Of a DNA stretch of 52,555 bases, positions 7,659 to 16,840 are shown one piece after another. The notes under the pieces were generated by a model that saw only the letters and a program-made list of their open reading frames with translations, was not told where the DNA came from and did not search any database. Each line of letters opens with the position of its first letter. Within the stretch, counting starts at the first letter, position 1. Location of the stretch: assembly GCA_030429725.1 (NCBI GenBank), contig JAUIEX010000006.1:1-52555 (forward strand). Direction: 5' to 3'. The stretch is from Alphaproteobacteria bacterium (lineage in GTDB: Bacteria > Pseudomonadota > Alphaproteobacteria > Rickettsiales > UBA8987). The translations under genes were made by a program, and so were the position numbers.

Positions 7659-9842
7659 ATGAAATATGATGATGGTTTGTCACGCAGGATGAAGTTGGCG
7701 GTCTGGTTTTTAAGTGTATTTATGCTGTTGGTGGGCATTGCCACATCAGTGCAGGCGGCCGGCAGCCCCTGGGCGGAGCATCAGGAAGTGCGCACGCGGC
7801 TGATTATTGCCGGGGTGGATCGTGATGCGGGGGTGATTCATGCCGGGCTGGAAATGAAGCTGGCTGCGGGCTGGCATGCTTATTGGCGCACACCAGGTGA
7901 CGGTGGCATTGCACCACGATTGAACTGGGAGGGCAGTAAAAATATCGGCGCGGTGACGTTGCGCTGGCCGGCACCTTACCGGCAGATTGATTTTGATGTG
8001 ATTGAAACTTATGCCTACCGCAATCATGTGGTGCTGCCGCTGGAGATTGGCTTGGCGGCGGGCGCATCGGAGGCGAAGTTAAAGCTGCATGTGGAATATG
8101 GCGTGTGCGATGAAATCTGCGTGTTTTTTGAAGATGACCACGCGGTAAGCGTGCCGGCGAATATGCCGGTGGCGTTGGACGGGGAAGCACATGCATTGTT
8201 AGAAAATTTCCGCGCGAAAATCCCCATGCCGCAGGGCAGTAATGGGTTGTTTATTGATGAGGCGCGGCTGATTGGGGAGGCAAACAGCCCGGTTTTGAGT
8301 GTGATTGCACGCGCGGAGCAGGGCTTTGTGACGGCGGCGCATTCCCCGGATATATTTGTGGAGCTGAACGAAAATTTCCGCTTTCCAAAGCCGGAGATCA
8401 GCATGAATGAAGCGGGCACGCAGGCGGTGTTTAACATTCCGGCGGAAATGCTGCTGGCCGGTGAAAATTTGAGCGAGCGCGAGGTGACACTGACCCTGGT
8501 TAACGGCGATGCAGCAGTGGAGCGTCAGCTGACTTTGCCAAGGCTGACCGCCCCGGCCGGGGATGAAAAACCCGGCGCACCCGGTGCCGGCGAACCTGCT
8601 TCCACGGCGCCGGTGAACCTGCTTTACATTCTGTTGGCGGCGTTTCTGGGCGGTTTGATTCTGAATGTGATGCCCTGCGTGCTGCCGGTGCTTTCCCTGA
8701 AGGTAATGGGTGTGTTGCGCCATGGTGGCGGCAATGCAGGCGGTGTGCGCAGCAGTTTTCTGTGGAGTGCGGCCGGAATTATTGTGTCCTTTATGGTGCT
8801 GGCCGGGTTGGTGATTGCGCTGAAAGCCGGCGGACAGGCGGTGAATTGGGGCTTCCATTTTCAGGAACCGCTTTTCGTTTTCACCATTCTGGCGGTGATT
8901 AATCTGTTTGCGGCCAGCCAGCTGGGGCTGTTTGAGGTGCAACTGCCATCCTGGCTGGGCGGCAATATCAACAGCGCGCTGGATAAAACCACGGCTGCGG
9001 AAAAACAGCATTCGCCGATGGGTAATTTTATGCTGGGCGCCTTTGCCACCTTGCTGGCCACGCCCTGCTCCGCGCCGTTTCTGGGTACGGCGATCAGCTT
9101 CGCGCTGGCGCGCGGCGTGGAAGAAATTCTGCTGATCTTTTTTGTGCTTGGGGTTGGGCTGGCCGCACCCTATCTGCTGTTTGCGCTGCTGCCGAAGCTG
9201 GTGACGAAGCTTCCCAGACCGGGCGCGTGGATGAAATGGGTCAAGCTTCTGCTGGCGCTGTTGCTGGTGGCCACATCACTGTGGCTGGCGGCGGTGCTGT
9301 TTGCGCAGCTGATGCTGAAAGATTTTGGTCTGCTGCTGCTATTAAGCCTGCTTCCGGTGGCGGGTTACGGGCTTTTGAAACATAGCGCATGGTTTATTAA
9401 GCTGGGTGTTTTTATACTGGCGCTGGCGGTGGGTTATGCCATGCCAACACAGAGCAGCCGCGAAGCCGCTCAAAATGCGGGCTGGGTGGCCTATGATGCG
9501 GGCAGGCTGCAAGCGGCCATTGATGACGGGCGCACCGTGTTTGTGGATGTGACGGCGGATTGGTGCTTAACCTGCAAATGGAACAAGCTGAATGTGACGG
9601 ATAGCGCGCCGGTGCAGGCGGCGTTTGCCGAGGGCAACGTGCTGCTGATGCGGGCGGATTATACCAAGCCGAGCGAGGACATTAAGGCCTATCTGGCGCG
9701 GTATGACCGCTATGGTATTCCGTTTAATATTGTGTATGGAACGGCGGCCAAGGAAGGCATCTCCCTGCCGGAACTTCTGACCGAGCAGGCCGTGCTGGAT
9801 GCGCTGGCGCTGGCTTCCGCCGTCCCTTCGGTGCAGAAGTAA
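7659..9842 (+). CDS. dsbD: DsbD/ScsB-type thiol:disulfide interchange protein
   Basis: Membrane reductase that carries electrons from cytoplasmic thioredoxin to periplasmic disulfide partners. About 727 residues. A signal peptide (core KLAVWFLSVFMLLVGIA, cut after VQA) is followed by a large periplasmic domain with a CDEIC cysteine pair, about eight membrane helices with the two paired cysteine sites in NVMPCVLPVLSLK and LLATPCSAPF, and a C-terminal thioredoxin-like domain with TADWCLTCK near residue 640. The long N-terminal domain resembles ScsB rather than E. coli DsbD. The start is uncertain: ATG 7689 or GTG 7629 are also in frame. Cytochrome and copper-resistance partners are not adjacent. 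Confidence 0.88.
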   Translation: MKYDDGLSRRMKLAVWFLSVFMLLVGIATSVQAAGSPWAEHQEVRTRLIIAGVDRDAGVIHAGLEMKLAAGWHAYWRTPGDGGIAPRLNWEGSKNIGAVTLRWPAPYRQIDFDVIETYAYRNHVVLPLEIGLAAGASEAKLKLHVEYGVCDEICVFFEDDHAVSVPANMPVALDGEAHALLENFRAKIPMPQGSNGLFIDEARLIGEANSPVLSVIARAEQGFVTAAHSPDIFVELNENFRFPKPEISMNEAGTQAVFNIPAEMLLAGENLSEREVTLTLVNGDAAVERQLTLPRLTAPAGDEKPGAPGAGEPASTAPVNLLYILLAAFLGGLILNVMPCVLPVLSLKVMGVLRHGGGNAGGVRSSFLWSAAGIIVSFMVLAGLVIALKAGGQAVNWGFHFQEPLFVFTILAVINLFAASQLGLFEVQLPSWLGGNINSALDKTTAAEKQHSPMGNFMLGAFATLLATPCSAPFLGTAISFALARGVEEILLIFFVLGVGLAAPYLLFALLPKLVTKLPRPGAWMKWVKLLLALLLVATSLWLAAVLFAQLMLKDFGLLLLLSLLPVAGYGLLKHSAWFIKLGVFILALAVGYAMPTQSSREAAQNAGWVAYDAGRLQAAIDDGRTVFVDVTADWCLTCKWNKLNVTDSAPVQAAFAEGNVLLMRADYTKPSEDIKAYLARYDRYGIPFNIVYGTAAKEGISLPELLTEQAVLDALALASAVPSVQK

Positions 9843-9996
9843 CCACTTAAGAAGGCATAGAGATCGTGTCGCTCCCTCTCTATGGCGGCGCTTGTAATAA
9901 TGGGTTGGAGTCCCAATCAGGCTGCTGATGGCGGAAAATCTTCCACCCGGCAAGGTTTCCCCAAACTTTGTTAAGCTTTTCGTAAGGTTTTAACGC

Positions 9997-10002
9997 TATA
10001 AT
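9997..10002 (+). promoter_or_regulatory. Consensus -10 box before the glycine-zipper genes
   Basis: TATAAT at 9997-10002 is a perfect -10 hexamer 35 bases before ATG 10037. No good -35 is found at 16-18 bases. An AAAAGGAG ribosome-like site (10006-10013) is followed by a small inverted repeat CCTCT...AGAGG (10014-10028). Confidence 0.35.
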
Positions 10003-10036
10003 TCCAAAAGGAGCCTCTGAATGAGAGGAATGGATT

Positions 10037-10564
10037 ATGGTTGTACGTGCTGACGCAACATTAAGCAGTGTTTTTTCGATTACCACCGGGATTATCGGTG
10101 GCGTGATATTGGGAACAATGGCTGCACCTCTTGGGCTTGCCGGTTTAATTGGCGGGCATATCGTGGGCGAAGTGGCCGGTGCGGCGCTGGGGCTTTACGC
10201 GGCGGATTTAACGGCCAAAGCGGCCGGGCAGCAGGGGCCGGAGCGAAAATCCGGCTATACGCGCTCCGCGATATTTTCCGTGGCCGGCAGTGTTGTGGGC
10301 GCGGTACTGGGTGCCCTGGCGATTGCTCCGCTGGGCGCGGTGGCCGGGCTGGCGGTGGGTGCGCTGACCGTGGGCGGCGTTTCCGGCGCAATGATAGGTG
10401 CCGGGCTGGCAGCGGCCGGTGGCGCGGCTTATGGCCTGCTGCGCGGGAAAACATGGGGCATTAACCGGGCGGAGGCCACAGTGCATGAAGCCGGCGTGAA
10501 AGCGGAGAAGAAAATCCAGCAAGTGGCCAGCTACCCCTCCGGTGGCATGGTGCTGGGCGGATAA
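10037..10564 (+). CDS. Glycine-zipper repeat membrane protein (two units)
   Basis: A 175-residue protein rich in Gly and Ala. It contains two similar stretches of about 70 residues, each beginning with a (V/I)FS(I/V) motif followed by small-residue-rich hydrophobic segments with GxxxG and AxxxG spacing (SVFSITTGIIGGVILG near residue 11 and AIFSVAGSVVGAVLG near residue 78). Such glycine zippers pack transmembrane helices and occur in outer-membrane or pore-forming proteins. There is no cleavable signal peptide. The C-terminal ~35 residues are soluble. It is a paralogue of the next gene, which follows after 39 bases. No function is assigned. Confidence 0.75.
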   Translation: MVVRADATLSSVFSITTGIIGGVILGTMAAPLGLAGLIGGHIVGEVAGAALGLYAADLTAKAAGQQGPERKSGYTRSAIFSVAGSVVGAVLGALAIAPLGAVAGLAVGALTVGGVSGAMIGAGLAAAGGAAYGLLRGKTWGINRAEATVHEAGVKAEKKIQQVASYPSGGMVLGG

Positions 10565-10603
10565 AAAGTAAAATAGAGTTAAAGAGATCAAGGAGTTACA
10601 AAC

Positions 10604-11281
10604 ATGGCACGGTCATCCAGAGCAACCAAAACAACCTTTTCCGTCATGGGCGGAATTGTTGGCGGTGTGCTGGGGCTGGCGGCCGCGCCGGGGGTCATTC
10701 CGGCTGCGGTGGGTGCCGGGCTGGTTGGTTTTGTGGCCGGTGGCGGCGTGGCGGATGCGCTGTTTGGCAATAAAAAATACCCGCAAGGGCATGCCGGAAC
10801 AACGGGAACCAGCATTTTCAGCGTCACGGCAGCCACCCTGGTGGGGCTGGTGGGCGCGATGGTGCCGGGCGCGCCAATTTTAGGCACGCTGCTGGGTACA
10901 TTGGTTGGGTCGGCTTTCGGGGTGATTGCGGCGGATACAATCTTGCCGCAGGATCATGATAAAGCACGCAGAAACACATTGCAGACGGGTTTATTTTCCG
11001 CCGTGTTTTCCACCATCGGCAATGTGATTGGCGCCGGTTTGGGCGCGGCGGCCGGTTATGGTGTGGCCACGGCGCTGGCCATGGCCGGGGTGGTTTCCGC
11101 CGGGGTGGCGCTGCCGGCGATGCTGGTGGCCGGCGCGGTTGGCTTCAAGCTGGGCGGCTATCTGGGCGCGGCGGACGGCATCAAGCGTGCGGAGCAGATT
11201 AAAAACCCACTCTCGCCGAAACAAACGATTGATGCGGCACTCGGCAAGCAGAATGGAGTAGCGGAACATTCTCCGGCATAG
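10604..11281 (+). CDS. Glycine-zipper repeat membrane protein (three units)
   Basis: Paralogue of the upstream gene with 225 residues. Three repeat units can be seen, starting at TTFSVMGGIVGGVLG (about residue 8), SIFSVTAATLVGLVG (about 67) and GLFSAVFSTIGNVIG (about 127), each followed by small-residue hydrophobic segments. The upstream protein has two such units, so the pair has changed unit number since duplication. Charged linkers (for example PQDHDKARRN) separate the units. A good AAGGAG site precedes the ATG. The tail (IKRAEQIKNP) resembles the NRAEA tail of its neighbour. Likely membrane-inserted; function unknown. Confidence 0.75.
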   Translation: MARSSRATKTTFSVMGGIVGGVLGLAAAPGVIPAAVGAGLVGFVAGGGVADALFGNKKYPQGHAGTTGTSIFSVTAATLVGLVGAMVPGAPILGTLLGTLVGSAFGVIAADTILPQDHDKARRNTLQTGLFSAVFSTIGNVIGAGLGAAAGYGVATALAMAGVVSAGVALPAMLVAGAVGFKLGGYLGAADGIKRAEQIKNPLSPKQTIDAALGKQNGVAEHSPA

Positions 11282-11293
11282 TAAAGTGCGGGA

Positions 11294-11632
11294 ATGACCA
11301 AAGAACCGACCGGACTGAGCAAGAAGATTCTTGAAGAAAAACTGGGCAAGGAAACTGCCATCGTCACCCTGCTGCAGGGGCAGGACGCAGACGGTGCGCC
11401 GGGCTATGTTTACATTGCGGTGCGGACGAATTTATTCAAACAATTTCATGAAGCCTATACCAAAGGCCCGGTGGATCTGGAGGAATGGGGCGTGATTCTG
11501 GCGCAGGGCAAAGGCCTGCCGAATGACGCAGTGCAGAAGCGGATGACGGAAGAATATGGCTTTAACCATGAAGGCGGCATCCCGCTTAACAACCTGCCGG
11601 CCAATTTGCCCGAAGCCCCGCCGGAGGGGTAA
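11294..11632 (+). CDS. Hypothetical small soluble protein
   Basis: A 112-residue protein 12 bases after the second glycine-zipper gene, so probably co-transcribed with it. It is soluble, with a mixed charged composition, and ends in a proline-rich tail. Residues 20-75 (ETAIVTLLQG...GYVYIAVRTNLFKQFHEAY...WGVILAQGKGLP) look like a small alpha/beta domain with alternating strands. No family is recognised. It converges on mutL with 28 bases between the stops. Confidence 0.6.
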   Translation: MTKEPTGLSKKILEEKLGKETAIVTLLQGQDADGAPGYVYIAVRTNLFKQFHEAYTKGPVDLEEWGVILAQGKGLPNDAVQKRMTEEYGFNHEGGIPLNNLPANLPEAPPEG

Positions 11633-11660
11633 AGAAAACCGGCTAGGCCGCCCATTTTCC

Positions 11661-13544
11661 TCAGCGCCGGCCGAAGAGCTTTTCGATCTCTTTCTTGCTG
11701 AGTTTGACATAGGTTGGGCGGCCGTGATTGCACTGGCCGGAATGGGGCGTTGCCTCCATCTGGCGGAGGAGGGCGTTCATTTCCGCAAGGGTAAGCCGCC
11801 GCCCGGCGCGAATGGAATGATGGCAGGCAAAGGTGCCGCCCACATGCTCCAGCGCCTCGGAAAGGGACAGGCTTTCGCCGTGCTCTAACAGATCATCGGC
11901 AATGGCGGTAACGAGCTTTTTCGCGTCCACCTCCCCCAGCATGGCGGGCGTGGCCTTCACGGCAATGGCATGTTCCCCGAACGGCTCAAGGGCAAGGCCA
12001 AGCTGCTGAAGATTGTTCCGCTGCTGAAGGAGGGCATGCCGCGCCGCGCCGCCAAGTTCAATAATTTCCGGCACTAAAAGAGGCTGCTGGGAAATGCCGT
12101 CTTTCGCAATAGCTTCTTTCAGCTGCTCATAAACCAGCCGCTCATGCGCGGCATGCTGATCCACCATCACCATGCCATCATCCGTTTGGGCGAGGATGTA
12201 GGTTTCATGCAATTGCGCGCGGGCGGAGCCAAGCGGTTGATGCTGCAATGCGGCATCATTTTCAGGTTCCGGCGCTTCCTGACGGGCGGATAAGGGGGCA
12301 TGCATCGCCAATGATTGCTGCGATGCAGCATGAGCAATGCCCGTGGCGGGTGCGCGATAGGAAGTATGTGGGCGATATTGGAAACCGGGATGATGTTGGC
12401 CGGCACTGGCCGCCGCGCCACCGCCGGGTGCCGGGGTGAAAGGGCTTATTTCCGGCTGAAAGGCGCGCAGCGCCTGATCCGCCACGGTGGTGGAGGCACG
12501 ATGCCCGGCCTGCTGCAGGGCGCGGCGCAGGCTGCCGACAATCAGGCTGCGCACCCCGGCGGCATCCTGAAAGCGCACTTCGGCCTTGGCCGGATGCACA
12601 TTCACATCCACCTGCTGCTGCGGGATGGTTAAGAACAGTGCCAGCACCGGGTGGCGATCTTTAGGGAGATAGTCCTGATAGGCGCCGCGCACGGCTCCCA
12701 GCAATTGCTTGTCGCGCACCGGGCGCTGATTGACATAAAAATGCTGCATCTGCGAAGTGCCGCGGGCAAAAGTGGGCAGGGAAGCAAAGCCCTGAATGCT
12801 GATCTCGCCGCGTTCTCCGATGACTTCCATGGCATTTTCAGTAAATTCTGCGCCAAGAATATCGGCAAAGCGGCGCGGCATCGGCTCTTCCATCCCGTTA
12901 TCGGACAAGGGCTGCGCGGAAAGGTTGAGGAGTTTGCGTCCACCTGCTTCCAGCGTGAAGCTGACATCCGGCCGTGCCAGCGCCATCCGCTGAATAACAT
13001 CCTGAATATGCTGTTGCTCGGTGCGATCCGTTTTTAAGAACTTAAGCCGCGCCGGGGTGGCAAAGAACAGATCGCGCAGCTCCACCGTGGTGCCAATATT
13101 GCGGCTGGCAGGGGTGAGGGGGTGTTTTTCCCCTCCCTCAATTGTCAGAGAAAAGGCTTCGCTACTTTCTGCCGTGCGGCTGGTTAGGGTCAAACGCCCC
13201 ACCGAGCCGATGGAGGGCAAAGCTTCTCCACGGAAGCCAAAATTTCGGATATTGAGCAGGTCGTCATCCGGCAATTTGGAGGTGGCGTGGCGTTCCACGG
13301 CCAGTTCCAGCATTTCCGGCGACATGCCGCTGCCATTATCGGCAACACGGATCAGCGTTTTTCCGCCATCTTCAATGGTAATATGTAGCTCCGTTGCGCC
13401 GGCATCCATGGCATTTTCAACCAGTTCTTTGACCGCGGAAGCCGGGCGTTCAATAACCTCACCGGCGGCGATGCGGTTGACGATCACCGAAGGAAGGATG
13501 CGGATTGCGCCGGACGGGACGACAGATTTAGCCGAGGGCAGCAT
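11661..13544 (-). CDS. mutL: DNA mismatch repair protein MutL
   Basis: Couples MutS mismatch recognition to strand incision. 627 residues. The N-terminal GHKL ATPase is complete: IAAGEVIERPASAVKELVEN with the catalytic Glu, NAMDAGATELHI, DNGSGM and GFRGEALPSIGSV. A Pro/Ala/His-rich linker follows (about 350-420), then the C-terminal dimerisation domain. This domain contains DQHAAHERLVYE, matching the endonuclease motif DQHA(X)2E(X)4E, and ends with CNHGRP, the usual second metal-binding segment. MutL is therefore predicted to nick DNA itself, as in bacteria without MutH. It starts 7 bases after pgi on the same strand. Confidence 0.96.
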   Translation of the reverse strand: MLPSAKSVVPSGAIRILPSVIVNRIAAGEVIERPASAVKELVENAMDAGATELHITIEDGGKTLIRVADNGSGMSPEMLELAVERHATSKLPDDDLLNIRNFGFRGEALPSIGSVGRLTLTSRTAESSEAFSLTIEGGEKHPLTPASRNIGTTVELRDLFFATPARLKFLKTDRTEQQHIQDVIQRMALARPDVSFTLEAGGRKLLNLSAQPLSDNGMEEPMPRRFADILGAEFTENAMEVIGERGEISIQGFASLPTFARGTSQMQHFYVNQRPVRDKQLLGAVRGAYQDYLPKDRHPVLALFLTIPQQQVDVNVHPAKAEVRFQDAAGVRSLIVGSLRRALQQAGHRASTTVADQALRAFQPEISPFTPAPGGGAAASAGQHHPGFQYRPHTSYRAPATGIAHAASQQSLAMHAPLSARQEAPEPENDAALQHQPLGSARAQLHETYILAQTDDGMVMVDQHAAHERLVYEQLKEAIAKDGISQQPLLVPEIIELGGAARHALLQQRNNLQQLGLALEPFGEHAIAVKATPAMLGEVDAKKLVTAIADDLLEHGESLSLSEALEHVGGTFACHHSIRAGRRLTLAEMNALLRQMEATPHSGQCNHGRPTYVKLSKKEIEKLFGRR

Positions 13545-13551
13545 GGCGAAG

Positions 13552-14820
13552 CTAGCCCTGAGTTTTAGGTTGTAAAATGGCCTTGGCGCGAAGCTTTCCT
13601 TCTTCTACGGCGGGTTGATCCAGCGGGTTGATGCCCAGCATATCTGCGGTGAGTAATGTTTCCAGAATGGTGCACAGAATCATCTCCGCTGCGGCGCTGA
13701 TGTTCCATTGCGGCAGGGAAAGATGCTGCACGGGAAGGTGATTACTGCGAACGGTATCCCGCGTGGCCAGCGCGCTGGCATTAAGCACATCATGCAGGCT
13801 GTGACCGCTGAGATAGGCCAGCGAAGCCGGCAGGTTTTGTGGCAGAAAGGCATCCTCCATCATGGGAGCGTCCACGGTGATAAAGGTGAAGGCCTTATCC
13901 CTCACGCCGTCCAGATAAAGCTGGAGCTGGCTGTGCTGATCCACCGTTCCCAGTGCCAGCACGGGGGTGGTGCCATGGCCGGACTTGCCAAGCGATTCCG
14001 CCCAGACCTGCCGCCACCAGGTGACATAAGGAGACAGGGCATCCGCATAATGAAACATCACATGTTGAGAAATGCCCAGCTGCATGAACAGGCAATGCAT
14101 GGCGGCGTTATCTATCAGCGCTTCTGGCCGGGTGAGCTGTGCCTGAAGTGCGGCCACCGCCGCTTTACGTAATGCCGGCACATTGCCGCCGCCAAAGGCA
14201 AAAGGCAGCAAGGCCACATTGGTGAAGATAGAGAAGCGGCCGCCAATGTCCGGATCATGATCCAGCATGGGAAAGGAATGCACCTCCGCCAGCTCCCGCA
14301 AGGGAGAGGGAGAAGGGTCACTTAAGCCCGTGACATGATCTGCAACAGGAAGATTTTCAGCTTTCAGCGCCTCAATAAAAAGCAACATCTGGCTTAAGGT
14401 TTCCATGGTTGTGCCGGATTTGCTGACGACCAGAATATGGCAATTCGACAACGCATGATTGTCCAATAATTTCCGGAAGGAAGTGGTATCCACATTCGGC
14501 AGGAAAATGACCCGACCCGCCGCATCCGGCAACATGGAGAGCAGCGCCTGCGCACAGAGGGATGACCCGCCCGTGCCCAGCACAATTAATTGCGTGGCAG
14601 TGTGCTGAAGCCGCCGGGCGGCTTCTTCAATGGCGCCATCTTCGCTGTGGGGATGTGGGTTTTCCAGACTGCGCAGCATGGCAATTTCATTTTGCGCCAG
14701 CTGCGTATGAAGCGTGTTGAATGCGCTTTGCGATTGCAGCAGGAAGGTCTGATAATGCTGCTGCGTTTTTTCCGGCTGCTTTGAAAGCCATTCATGAAAA
14801 GAAAGCTGTATGGTTGTCAT
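13552..14820 (-). CDS. pgi: Glucose-6-phosphate isomerase
   Basis: Interconverts glucose-6-phosphate and fructose-6-phosphate. Start ATG 14820 behind AAGGAC; a further upstream ATG at 14856 has no ribosome site. At 422 residues it is the short bacterial form rather than the ~550-residue enterobacterial one. Seen motifs are VLGTGGSSLCAQAL (phosphate loop of the first sugar isomerase domain), VVSKSGTTMETL (second domain) and DIGGRFSIFTNVALLPFAFG, the region matching the family's GGRxS signature. The catalytic Glu/His region lies in the C-terminal half. It is followed by mutL after 7 bases, forming a pgi-mutL unit. Confidence 0.93.
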   Translation of the reverse strand: MTTIQLSFHEWLSKQPEKTQQHYQTFLLQSQSAFNTLHTQLAQNEIAMLRSLENPHPHSEDGAIEEAARRLQHTATQLIVLGTGGSSLCAQALLSMLPDAAGRVIFLPNVDTTSFRKLLDNHALSNCHILVVSKSGTTMETLSQMLLFIEALKAENLPVADHVTGLSDPSPSPLRELAEVHSFPMLDHDPDIGGRFSIFTNVALLPFAFGGGNVPALRKAAVAALQAQLTRPEALIDNAAMHCLFMQLGISQHVMFHYADALSPYVTWWRQVWAESLGKSGHGTTPVLALGTVDQHSQLQLYLDGVRDKAFTFITVDAPMMEDAFLPQNLPASLAYLSGHSLHDVLNASALATRDTVRSNHLPVQHLSLPQWNISAAAEMILCTILETLLTADMLGINPLDQPAVEEGKLRAKAILQPKTQG

Positions 14821-14991
14821 ACGTCCTTGTTTGACGAATCCTAAAGCTAGATGCAAGTAATTCCGCTTGTTATGGTGGATGATAAGGCGAAGATTTCAGG
14901 AAAATTCTTCAGGTTTGTGCCGCATGGAAGGGGTTGCACTTTGCCGGCGGCTTGCTTAGGTCTTAATCGAATGTGAAAAAAGGAGCGTGGC

Positions 14992-15405
14992 ATGACGAAG
15001 TCGCAACAAAAATCGCAAGAAGGGCAGCAGCATAAGCAGCATTCGGCGGCGGATGCGGCCGGGCAGTTTTTTCAGGATATGTCTGCAATGGCGGGTAACG
15101 CCTTTGGTACGATGCTGGGCGCGCGCGGCGATATGGAGCAGGCCTTCAAGGCGCGGATGGAGCAATTCTTTACCGGGATGAATCTGGTCACGCGTGAGGA
15201 ATTTGAGGCGGTGAAGGCGATGGCGGCGCAGGCGCTGAAAGAAAATGCGGCGCTGAAGCAGCAACTGGAAAAGCTGGAAAAAAATGCCCCGAAACAGGCA
15301 GTCAAAGCGGCGGCAAAAAAATCTTCCGTGAAGAAAGCGGCGAGCAAAAAGCCGGCCACCACACTCCAGAAAACCAAAGCTAAAACAATAAAGGCTTCTT
15401 CATGA
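14992..15405 (+). CDS. BMFP-domain protein, UbiK-like accessory factor
   Basis: A 137-residue protein. Residues 25-100 match the BMFP family: an amphipathic helix (GNAFGTMLGARGDMEQAFKA) then a coiled coil starting at LVTREEFEAVKAMAAQ, the most conserved BMFP block. The E. coli homologue UbiK assists ubiquinone synthesis and forms membrane-fusogenic trimers. Unusual here is the Lys/Ala-rich C-terminal tail of about 40 residues, like histone-H1 or phasin tails. An AGGAG site precedes ATG 14992. Its TGA overlaps the proC ATG (ATGA at 15402-15405), so the two are co-translated; a functional link is not implied. Confidence 0.78.
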   Translation: MTKSQQKSQEGQQHKQHSAADAAGQFFQDMSAMAGNAFGTMLGARGDMEQAFKARMEQFFTGMNLVTREEFEAVKAMAAQALKENAALKQQLEKLEKNAPKQAVKAAAKKSSVKKAASKKPATTLQKTKAKTIKASS

Positions 15406-16205
15406 ACCATCCGAAAACATTGTTGCTGGTGGGGTGTGGCCATATGGGCGGCAGCCTGCTGAAAGGCTGGATCAATGCATTCCCGGCGCTAGAAGCCACG
15501 GTTATTGAGCCGGCAGGAAAGCCGCCGATTGACGGTATTGCGTGGGTGGCTTCCTTGCAGGAATTGGCGGCGGATTATCAGCCGGAAATGGTGGTTTTTG
15601 GGCTGAAGCCGCAGATTATGGCGGGGATTCTCCCTGATTATCAAAGATTTAAAGAAAAGGCCTGTTTTGTTTCCATGGCAGCGGGCAGAAGCCTTGCCAG
15701 TTTGCAGGCAATGCTGGGTGCGGATGCGGCTTTGGTGCGGATTATGCCGAATTTGCCGGTTTCCGTGCAGCGCGGCGTGACAGGCTTTGTGTGCAATGCG
15801 CAGGTGACGGAGGAAGATGCATCAAAGGTGGCCGCGCTGGCGGAGGCTGTTGGCGTGGCCGTGGCGCTGGAAACGGAAGCACAGCTGGACGCGCTGACGG
15901 CAGTTTCCGGCAGTGGCCCGGCCTATTTATTTCATTTTGCCGAAGCACTGGAACGCGCGGCACAAAGCCTTGGTTTTAATGAAGAGACGGCCAGAACGCT
16001 GGCAATAGAAACAACTCTAGGTAGCGCAAAATTGCTGGATTCAGATGGCATCACCGCTGCAGAATGGCGGCAGCGCGTGACCAGCCCCGGTGGCACAACC
16101 GCCGCCGCGCTGGATGTGTTGATGCAGCCGGAGGGTGGTTTTGAAGCCTTGTTGGCAAAGGCATTGGCACAGGCATTAGCGCGCGCGAAAGAGTTGAGCA
16201 GCTGA
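15402..16205 (+). CDS. proC: Pyrroline-5-carboxylate reductase
   Basis: Last step of proline synthesis, reducing pyrroline-5-carboxylate with NAD(P)H. 267 residues, normal length. The N-terminal Rossmann motif LLVGCGHMGGSLLKGW binds the cofactor. The C-terminal dimerisation domain contains the family signature ALTAVSGSGPAYLFHFAEAL and RVTSPGGTTAAAL. Start is fixed by the 4-base overlap with the upstream BMFP gene. The stop is followed by about 80 bases before the phasin promoter. Confidence 0.96.
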   Translation: MNHPKTLLLVGCGHMGGSLLKGWINAFPALEATVIEPAGKPPIDGIAWVASLQELAADYQPEMVVFGLKPQIMAGILPDYQRFKEKACFVSMAAGRSLASLQAMLGADAALVRIMPNLPVSVQRGVTGFVCNAQVTEEDASKVAALAEAVGVAVALETEAQLDALTAVSGSGPAYLFHFAEALERAAQSLGFNEETARTLAIETTLGSAKLLDSDGITAAEWRQRVTSPGGTTAAALDVLMQPEGGFEALLAKALAQALARAKELSS

Positions 16206-16287
16206 CCCTTGGCAGGTGTAACAGTGCCGGAAACTGTGGCGAAAATAATACAACCCTTAGTGTTCTTGTGCAGCGCAACAAAAGCCC

Positions 16288-16316
16288 TTGACATTGCACT
16301 GCAACAAAACTATGTA
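16288..16316 (+). promoter_or_regulatory. Near-consensus sigma-70 promoter for the phasin gene
   Basis: TTGACA (16288-16293, perfect -35), a 17-base spacer, then TATGTA (16311-16316). The start codon of the phasin gene is 32 bases further on, with an AAAGGAG ribosome site between them. This is the best promoter in the window and fits strong expression of a granule or structural protein. Confidence 0.75.
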
Positions 16317-16347
16317 TGGCGTGTAAGTTCAGCTAAAGGAGAATATT

Positions 16348-16791
16348 ATGGCGAACGAAAATTACTTTGCAGCATTCTTTAAACCTCTGGAGGCATTTAA
16401 AGAAATGCCAAATGTTCCGGCGTTTGATTCAAGCCAGTTGATTGAACAGTCCAAGAAAAATTTTGAGGCAGCCCAGCAGGCACAGCAAATTCTTGCCGAA
16501 GCAACACAGAGCTTTTTTCAGCGTCAGTTTGAAATTGCACAGGCGAATGCCGAAGGTGCACTTCAACTGGTCAAAGAAATTGCTTCTTCCAAAGATGCAA
16601 AAGACAGCGCTGCTAAACAGGCAACCTATGCACGCAATGCTGTTGAGAAAGCGGCAAATGATGCTTCCGAGCTTTCTGAAATTGCTTCCAAAGCCAGCAC
16701 GAAAGCCACTGAAATTGTCAGCAAGCAAGTGACGGAAAATTTCGAACAAGCAACGAAAGCTGCTGCCAAGCCTGCTAAAAAAGCAGCCTAA
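16348..16791 (+). CDS. Phasin family protein
   Basis: A 147-residue helical protein of the phasin_2 type. Phasins coat polyhydroxyalkanoate granules; some alphaproteobacterial members act as general stress or membrane-associated proteins. The N-terminus NYFAAFFKPLEAF, the amphipathic helix rich in Ala, Gln and Glu with FEAAQQAQQILAEATQSFFQRQFE (residues about 37-60) and the Lys/Ala tail (KAAAKPAKKAA) are typical. No PHA synthase gene lies nearby. It is a single-gene unit with its own promoter and a strong terminator. Confidence 0.88.
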   Translation: MANENYFAAFFKPLEAFKEMPNVPAFDSSQLIEQSKKNFEAAQQAQQILAEATQSFFQRQFEIAQANAEGALQLVKEIASSKDAKDSAAKQATYARNAVEKAANDASELSEIASKASTKATEIVSKQVTENFEQATKAAAKPAKKAA

Positions 16792-16817
16792 GCACCTCTG
16801 AATTGTCTTAATTCTGA

Positions 16818-16837
16818 TGGCAGAAATTGTTCTGCCA
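16818..16837 (+). repeat. Perfect small hairpin after the phasin gene
   Basis: TGGCAGAA and TTCTGCCA form an 8-bp stem with the 4-base loop ATTG. It lies between the phasin stop and the terminator and may protect the transcript 3' end. Confidence 0.6.
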
Positions 16838-16840
16838 TGT

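Noticed and set aside
8199-9011. 270-codon open frame opposite dsbD
   Set aside because: Antisense shadow of a GC-rich membrane-protein gene; composition rich in His, Gln and Arg with no homology pattern.
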